Positions 48,650 to 64,000 of a DNA stretch of 64,000 bases are shown one piece after another. Every line of letters begins with the position of its first letter. Positions within the stretch are counted from its first letter, which is position 1. The position numbers were made by a program, and so were the translations under genes. The stretch lies in NCBI GenBank assembly GCA_040954595.2, contig CM082595.2:3844001-3908000 (forward strand). The letters are read 5' to 3'. A model generated the notes under the pieces. It saw only the letters and a program-made list of their open reading frames with translations. It was not told the DNA's origin and made no database searches. This DNA comes from Balanoglossus misakiensis (lineage: Eukaryota; Hemichordata).

Positions 48650-51600
48650 TTAAGACTTTTGCTGGAGGTCAAATTCTTCTTCAAGGATCTTCTTGTATTC
48701 GTCGAATCCACCATCCATGCGTTTCACAGTTCCCTTGCCGCATACCCACAATTCCTTGCAAATCATTCGGATCAGCCGTTCGTCGTGAGAAACGAGAATG
48801 ACACCGCCCTGGTAAAGAAAGACAATTCAAATTCAACACATTAGGTTTGGTCACTATTTTATATACGGGCGCCTTTTTCATTTGGTCATTACCATATTTT
48901 GAAGCAGTTATGCCATATTTGGGAACAGTCGCACCATTTTAGGAATCGTATTGGCTAAGATGACACGTTTTACATCTGTCACACACATCAAATCTTGATT
49001 AATTCATTTCACTGAGTTCAACAAACAAGTATTATTACTTACTTTGAATTTATTGAGTGATTTTCCAAGCGCCTCGATAGTCTCCATGTCTAAATGATTG
49101 GTGGGTTCATCTAATATTAGGTAGTTTGGGCTGACGAGAAAGAGGAAACATCAACTCAAATGAAGATTGATGTGATGTGGAAATTATAAAAATAGAATAA
49201 TAATGCAATTAATTATCAACTGTATTAATGACTATGTCACTTACTTGCTCATACACATCAGGGCAAATGCAACTCGACTTTTCTGACCTCCGGATAGACT
49301 GGTCACTGACCTTAGAGGAAGGTCGCCGGACACGCCGAAGCCACCCAGGGCATGGCGATAGAATTCGGTCGGTTTGCCTGTAATGGATGTTGGAGATATT
49401 TAGGGTCACATTTGCGTCGGTTTGATATGTAACTGTGTAGGGAGGGGCGGTGCTAAAGAAAAGAAATTATGAGGGGGGGGGGCAATAAAATGATAAATTA
49501 TGTCATAATTTTTTTTTGGGGGGGGCATAGAAAAAAATTGAATATCCTCTGGCCCCCCTGGAAGTAAATTCTGGACACTCCCTTATAAGAATGAGCCTTG
49601 TTGTGAGGGCAACTGACCTTTGAACCTGGAAGACATTAATTCCAATGATGTCATGTCCATGTCAAGTTGATCCACATGGTGCTGGCTGAAATAGCCGATC
49701 TTCAGGTTTCTATGGACGTGTCTGATTCCCTTGATGGGAGTGAGTTCGCCGAGAAGAATCTTTAATAACGTCGTTTTTCCCATTCCATTTTCACCGACCT
49801 GGTAGGAAAATAACGGTAAGAAAAGTTATGTTGTAATGACACAGACTGAGTCTATGAGATGAGGAATGGGTAAAACACAGTACCCAAGATCTTGCCTGAA
49901 AATAACAGAATTTACGAAACCCTGGAGCAACTTACAATGCATATCCTTGAATCTAATCCCGCTGAGACGTCTATACACTTAAATATTGGTTTTTCTGGCG
50001 TGTAGTGGAACTGCACTTCATCTAACTGAAGAATTGGCGGTGATAACTTCTCCTGTAGCTCTGGAAACCTGGTGTGAAAAAATATACAAACATGATCAGA
50101 TATCACGGAACATTTTAATGTTACGTGATTCAGTCTTCAACATTTGATTTCAGAAAAGGGTTGTCATTCGGTTGGAAAATAATTCTAGATATTGATATTG
50201 TGGAGCTTACCTTAGAATAACCTCTGTTTCTTTTTCAACTGCCTTGATTTCTGGCCTGTGAAAAAAATGAAATGCAAACATTGAAATTCATTGTTTGAAT
50301 TTTATTATAATCAAACTCTGCTAACCATCGTTCAACTCCTAAACAACTATAAAAACATGTACTTACATTCTTTCTAGCAGCTTGATTTTACTTTGGACTA
50401 ATGCTGCTCTGTTGGCATTGTATCTAAATCTATCAATAAACGCCTGTAAAAACAAACATAGAGATCATAATTATTTCTGGTCAAATTCGTGTCACAAAGT
50501 TAAGGGGTCTTGTGATATCTTGTGAAGTTAAGGGTCCAGTATATGCACTGAAAGACTACGCTGATTGGTCAGTTATAGCTGCCAAACTGTTAGCCTAAGG
50601 GGTCTTACCTGGACATGCTCCCTTTCCCGCTGTTGTGCCTCGTATTCTCGCTGTTGGTTTTTCAATTTCTCCTCTTTTGTTCTCATAAATGTTTCAAAGT
50701 CTCCCTTGTAGTGGTCTAGTTTCTTGGAGTGTAAATGAATGACATCTGTGGTGATGCTGTTTAAGAAATTTCGGTCGTGAGAGACGCAGAGAAGAGTTGT
50801 AGGCCAGGCCTGTGTAAACGCATACAAAGGATAAAATTTAGATTAGTCTTGGCTTTCTTGTGCATACTCTCGTATATCCCTAACGCTGCCAAGTCAGTAT
50901 GAACTGGTTTGATTTCCAGGGTGCCTAGAATCCGGGCTCCCAGGCCCGTTAGGCTGCCAAGTGTGTGTTAATCAGTAGGGCCTATACATGACCCTCAGAC
51001 CAATACAGTGCAAACCAGTACGATTTGGTACATTTTTCAGGGGGCTCAGACTGCCAAGTGTGTCTAAGTACGTATGAGAGCCATGTCAAGACAGTCAAAA
51101 TATGTTTCAGAAGAAAAAGTGGCAAATACGTATTTTAAGGGACTTGACACTCTAACCAGATATGACCCCGGTAGCAATAGGGATACTACTCTCATACATT
51201 GAAATACATGTACCAAGTGTCAGACAACGTTTCTTGATCTGCAAAATGCCTACGTACCTGTAAATATGATTCTAGCCAGAATATCGCTTTGAGATCCAAC
51301 ATGTTCGTAGGTTCATCTAGCAGCAGTAAATCAGGTTTGGAAAATAATGCTCTCGCTAGAGCCAGTCTCATACGCCAACCTCCAGAAAATTCCCTGAAAA
51401 TAACAAAAAGTGTGAGTTTTATTAAATTTACTTATTCATACAATTATGCAGATGTTTAATCATTGTCTTTACATGCAAATGAAGACAGAGAAGTGATAGT
51501 GTATTGAATGAACTCACCTTGTTTTTTGGGCCTGCATCTCGGGTGAAAATCCTAACCCGGCAAGTATAACAGACGCCCTGTGGTAGGAACAGACAAGATA

Positions 51601-54221
51601 TCAGGTCAAAGGTAACAGGTCAAAGGTCTTATCACATGTGGACTACTGTTAAATACTCCAAAAGACAGGGGTGTACAGGATACAAGAGCCCCTCCAACTC
51701 ACCTCGATGGTGCTTTGTCTGCTTCCATATCTTCTAACTTTGCATAGATTTGAGACAAAAGAGAACTTAGCGAGCTGTCTGTCGAACCAGGACTGAAAAA
51801 AAAAAAAAAATTTCATGAAAAGTGGCCAAATGTCACTCTTTCACTAGCAAGAAATTTCACTTTATTTAACTATCACAGTAATAATCACTTAATATATAAT
51901 CAGGACTTCTCACTCAAAATAACATACCTTGTCGCATGTATTTTCTCTGTGATTTCTTTCTCCTCTTTGAGCAGCCTCTCTCGTAGTTCATCACACTGTA
52001 GTACACTATCTAAAGCTATCGTGTCGTCCCCTTCAACTTCCTGTTCAACATGTAATATTCGTACATGCAACGGGATACGCAATTCTCCCCTGTAATAAAA
52101 AATATTTACAAATTAATCAGGGTTCTGGCCATGTCAGACATGTTGCTGATAAAATCTGTGCATAAGCAATTTTTTTTCAAGTATTGATGTTCACTTACGT
52201 AGATAGAAGTCGTAACATTGTGGTTTTTCCAAGACCATTTCTTCCGACCAGACCGTATCGTCGACCAAACGATAAGTGCAGATTAGCACCTTTGAGGAGT
52301 TCTCTGAAAACGCAGAAATTGACAAATTTTGAAATATACAGTTTGAGTAAAAGATACAATCTGAAATTTACTTATCCAAAACACTGGGCTTCCACTGCAT
52401 ATGAACAGAAAAGGCAGTGTTGATGAAGAATCGATGGTGACTTACTTGTCTCCAAAAGCGATGTCGAAATTTTCAATTCTGATGTCACGTGACTTTCCTC
52501 CCGCCGAATCGAGTCGACTTTCTTTTCTGTCGATCGCTTGACTGGCAGACGCTTCAGCTCCTAAAGATACTCTGCAGATAAAAAATAAAATTGGCTGAAT
52601 AATTTTGGTTATTTTCAACTCATTGTAAGATCTTACACGACTTGGTTAATTACTGTAGCAATGGGTTGGTAGCCAAGTACCGGTAATACAAGCCAAGCTT
52701 TGTATGAAGCTAAAACATGTGGCCACACGAGACCAAGCAGGATCTTTGTAGATTTTGCAGAATGGTCTATTTTCCTGTACGTACGGTGTTTTGATATCTT
52801 CCCTGAGTGACCTTTTTTCTTGCTTGGCTTTCAGCTTGGCTTCTGCCTTCTCCAACTTCTTTTTGTCAACAACCTGTGAAAATGAACGAGAAACAGACAG
52901 ACATATTCAACCATGTCAGAGTAGTGTCACTGCCAACATTTGGTTTCTGTACATTTCATAATCATGATCTTCATTATCATCATCGTCACATATCATGATC
53001 ATGATGACGACGTATCGGGTATACTTACTGAATTTGCGTCTTTCTGTATGATCCAAATGCTTGTATCTTTCTCAGTATCATCAGCTGCATGACAAAAACA
53101 AACAAACATTTAAGTAGTCTACATTTCAATGCAGATATGTGACAATGAACTCTTTGTGTAGAGCAGTTGCGAGAACTCATTGTAGGCTCAGATTGTAATC
53201 ATGCTTACCTTGTTTCTGAACAACTTCACCCAAATGCACCGGCGCATCCAAAAGGATCATTCCTCCATTTTCCGTATCACCCTTCTCTTCTCTGAAAAAA
53301 TAACATGTACTTAAGTCAAACAAACTGGAATCATATGTACAATATAGGTGGGTCTTTGTTTCAAGTTGTAAATTGTTTTGCTTGGCATATGGGCATAAGA
53401 CTATCGTTGCCCTTTAATACTTACAGTGACATGGCAGTCAACAACTCCGAGCAAATATTTCTGATATCATCGCCACTTTTATCTTCACCAACTTCCTGCA
53501 AGACTTCACCAATGGCATCATACAGATCTTCTGAAGAGTCGAACTCATCAGTCCCTCCTTCTAAAATACCTAGAGTCAGTAAAAATGGAAGGAAATATTT
53601 TAATATTTTCTTCACATAATTATTGGCATGTTGGCTGTTTACCTTTGACTTCATGATATTGGCCAGATGAAAGAAATATTTTGTTATGAAATTGGCCAGA
53701 AGAAATAAATGTTTTGTTAAGAAATTGGCCAGAAACAAATAATGGTATCGGCCAGGGGGCATGGTCGTGTCCACCAAAGTCATAAGATCCTTGTTTTCCA
53801 TTACTGAAATGTACATATCAATCCATTTCCACATATATACAGGTAAGGTACGGAACGGTTATGTGTAGGTGTAGATAAAATCAAACCATAGAAACTATGG
53901 GATTTGGCCAAAGTTTAACGACAAAGGGGTGAAGATGGTCGGACAGTCAATGACTGAACCGGCCTCTGCAATGATGAAAGGAAGTCTCTTCTAATCGACC
54001 ATTCATTGCCACGACGTATGGCGAGACCGGCTGGCCAGCTTGAAAATCATGGTCTTCTCTGAAAGTAGGCAACAGGGTGTCATTTTTAACGATTCTCCGA
54101 GCAAGAGTTGCCATGGAGTTTCATTCGACAGAACCGATTCTCACTTACTGTTCACATATTGCAGTAATTCCGAATCCATTTGGGGAAAACATTGCGAGAG
54201 GATTTCACTGTGGGTCGCCAT
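48650..54221 (-). CDS. ABCF3: ATP-binding cassette protein F3, 19 exons
   Basis: Soluble twin-cassette ABC-F ATPase without membrane segments, of the family linked to translation and innate defence. Exons: 54221-54149, 53569-53425, 53291-53209, 53084-53029, 52873-52785, 52571-52446, 52303-52199, 52089-51928, 51792-51703, 51577-51518, 51393-51258, 50809-50609, 50443-50367, 50255-50211, 50068-49936, 49798-49618, 49377-49245, 49130-49043, 48808-48650; 2142 nt, 713 aa (human 709). Cassette 1 has Walker [10 protein letters not shown], signature [14 protein letters not shown], Walker [13 protein letters not shown] and VSHDRNF. Cassette 2 has [33 protein letters not shown] and VSHDERL. All catalytic motifs are intact. 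The helical N-terminal region ([13 protein letters not shown] onward) identifies ABCF3 rather than ABCF1 or ABCF2. Start codon sits in CAAGATGGCGACC, a YY1-like site. Confidence 0.97.
49470..49560 (+). repeat. Paired poly-G tracts in an ABCF3 intron
   Basis: Two runs of about 9-12 G flank an AT-rich 40 bp segment, with a C6 run shortly after; low-complexity, possible old element remnant. Confidence 0.5.
52621..52710 (+). repeat. Dispersed repeat, copy 2
   Basis: Matches 42072-42152 through GGTTAATTACTGTAGCA, GGTTGGTAGCCAAGTA and AGCTTTGTATG. In an ABCF3 intron, so opposite to that gene. Confidence 0.75.
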
Positions 54222-54300
54222 CTTGCGAAATACTTATCGCGTCTGCCGATTGAGGTCGCTCTTCCCAGGTCACAGGTCACCACTTCCGGTATTCCCAGAT
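54222..54300. promoter_or_regulatory. Compact bidirectional promoter, ABCF3 / LZIC
   Basis: ABCF3 ATG is at 54221 on the minus strand. The first, non-coding LZIC exon ends at a GTAAGC donor at 54343. Between them lie a DR1 nuclear-receptor-type repeat AGGTCACAGGTCA (54267-54279) and a perfect ETS/GABPA-type site ACTTCCGGT (54282-54290). No TATA box. Confidence 0.65.
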
Positions 54301-54343
54301 TTTGTAGTCTGCAAGCAGGCACCGTCTTCAAGGCGTAGCTAAG
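54291..54343 (+). other. LZIC: Probable non-coding first exon of LZIC
   Basis: Ends CTAAG followed by GTAAGC. The next acceptor TTTTTGTAG is at 55247, joining to the exon that holds the LZIC start codon. The 5' end is a guess. Confidence 0.45.
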
Positions 54344-55297
54344 GTAAGCGAGAACATGTTTTCTGAGATGTTAGCGGTTGTACCGACTTCCACACAGGTG
54401 TATCTTACATGCACGATAGTGTGTGAACCAGGCGTGCAGGCTATTCGAGTGCGAAACGGTAAAAAAAATGAGGAAACCCCTTTTACAAAATCGACTTCCT
54501 GTCGCTGTCAACTGTCCGAAGGGTGAAGCCCGACACATATGTCCTCAAATGACCTGTTGACGTGCTCGTCTAGCTGTTAAAATCTATATTTTCGGGGAGG
54601 AAAACTGCTTGACATTCTCAGTAGTATTATAATGCATCCTTGTCTTGTGATAAATTTAGAAACTATCAGTCACAACAACTAATGTCATTGGTTGCAGAAG
54701 GCCATCGATCCTAGATATGGACACACTGTCAGTTGAAACAAACACGAAGCCATTAAAATATATTGAGCCAGTGACTGAAAATAACATACATTGTAGTTCT
54801 AACTATAAAGCGGTATATGAAGTTTTAAGTCTCATCCCTGCCAGTGCCACGCCCACCAGTTCATTGTTATTTTGAGCAAACTTGAATCAGTGAAGTTCAT
54901 GGCCAGGTCAGCTCAGGTCACTGAACTCCTTGTAGGATTCTATATAAAGAGGCAATACTAAATGACATTTTGAACCAGATAGTAAGAGTTTATAAAAGTT
55001 ACCAAGGCAAACATGAATGCCTGTATATTATGATGAAAGGCACACACACCTAGTACCATTTCCTATGCATTGTTTTCCATTTTGAACTTGGAAATGTGCA
55101 AGGTCATGCCACATTGTGTTTTGTTATCGAAAACTGATAGAGGTGACCTATGATCATTTTAATATTTTTTTTTTGGGGGGGGGGAAGCTTGGTTCAAAGC
55201 ATCAATAAGACTTGAATATAACAAGTTCATTTATTTTCTTTTTGTAGACATCAGTCTTATGTAGCCCCTGATCAGAGTACCGTTAAAGATTTATTAG

Positions 55298-64000
<8,703 letters not shown>

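Overview
This is a 64 kb piece of animal nuclear genome: intron-rich genes with GT-AG splice sites, AATAAA poly(A) signals, microsatellites, short inverted-repeat elements and one satellite array. Five genes are clear orthologues of conserved animal housekeeping genes (VPS15/PIK3R4, LPCAT3, USP48, ABCF3, LZIC). Introns are mostly 0.1-1 kb and coding similarity to vertebrate proteins is high. This suggests a compact invertebrate genome, possibly an invertebrate deuterostome such as amphioxus or a hemichordate, but the species cannot be fixed from sequence alone. I rebuilt exon chains by hand from splice sites; the five complete multi-exon frames (LPCAT3, oxidase, K2P, USP48, ABCF3) sum to exact multiples of three.

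Layout: 1-5557 (-) 5' part of VPS15, running off the left edge. 6774-7940 (+) an intronless four-finger C2H2 protein. 10331-14607 (-) LPCAT3, tail-to-tail with the zinc finger gene. 16696-22745 (+) a secreted laccase-type multicopper oxidase fused to a fucolectin-like F5/8 C domain and a CUB domain. 23865-29985 (-) a two-exon K2P potassium channel with a very long M2-M3 loop. 30-38.3 kb has no gene but holds a 3.7 kb satellite array (32841-36568) of about 560 bp units, each with an 85 bp near-perfect palindrome and a tRNA-like Pol III A/B-box pair. 38276-47030 (+) USP48 with 27 coding exons. 48650-54221 (-) ABCF3 with 19 coding exons, tail-to-tail with USP48. 54.3-56.8 kb (+) LZIC, head-to-head with ABCF3 across a very short shared promoter; its last coding exon lies beyond the window.

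The genes do not form one pathway. They cover endosomal/autophagic PI3K (VPS15), phospholipid remodelling (LPCAT3), deubiquitination (USP48), ABC-F ATPase (ABCF3), beta-catenin-linked regulation (LZIC), potassium leak current (K2P) and extracellular oxidation (multicopper oxidase). The most unusual items are the oxidase-lectin-CUB fusion, the palindromic satellite with conserved Pol III-type boxes, a dispersed ~90 bp TTAA-ended inverted-repeat family in introns of three genes (one copy carrying a second nested palindromic element), and a long 3'-UTR hairpin after the oxidase gene.
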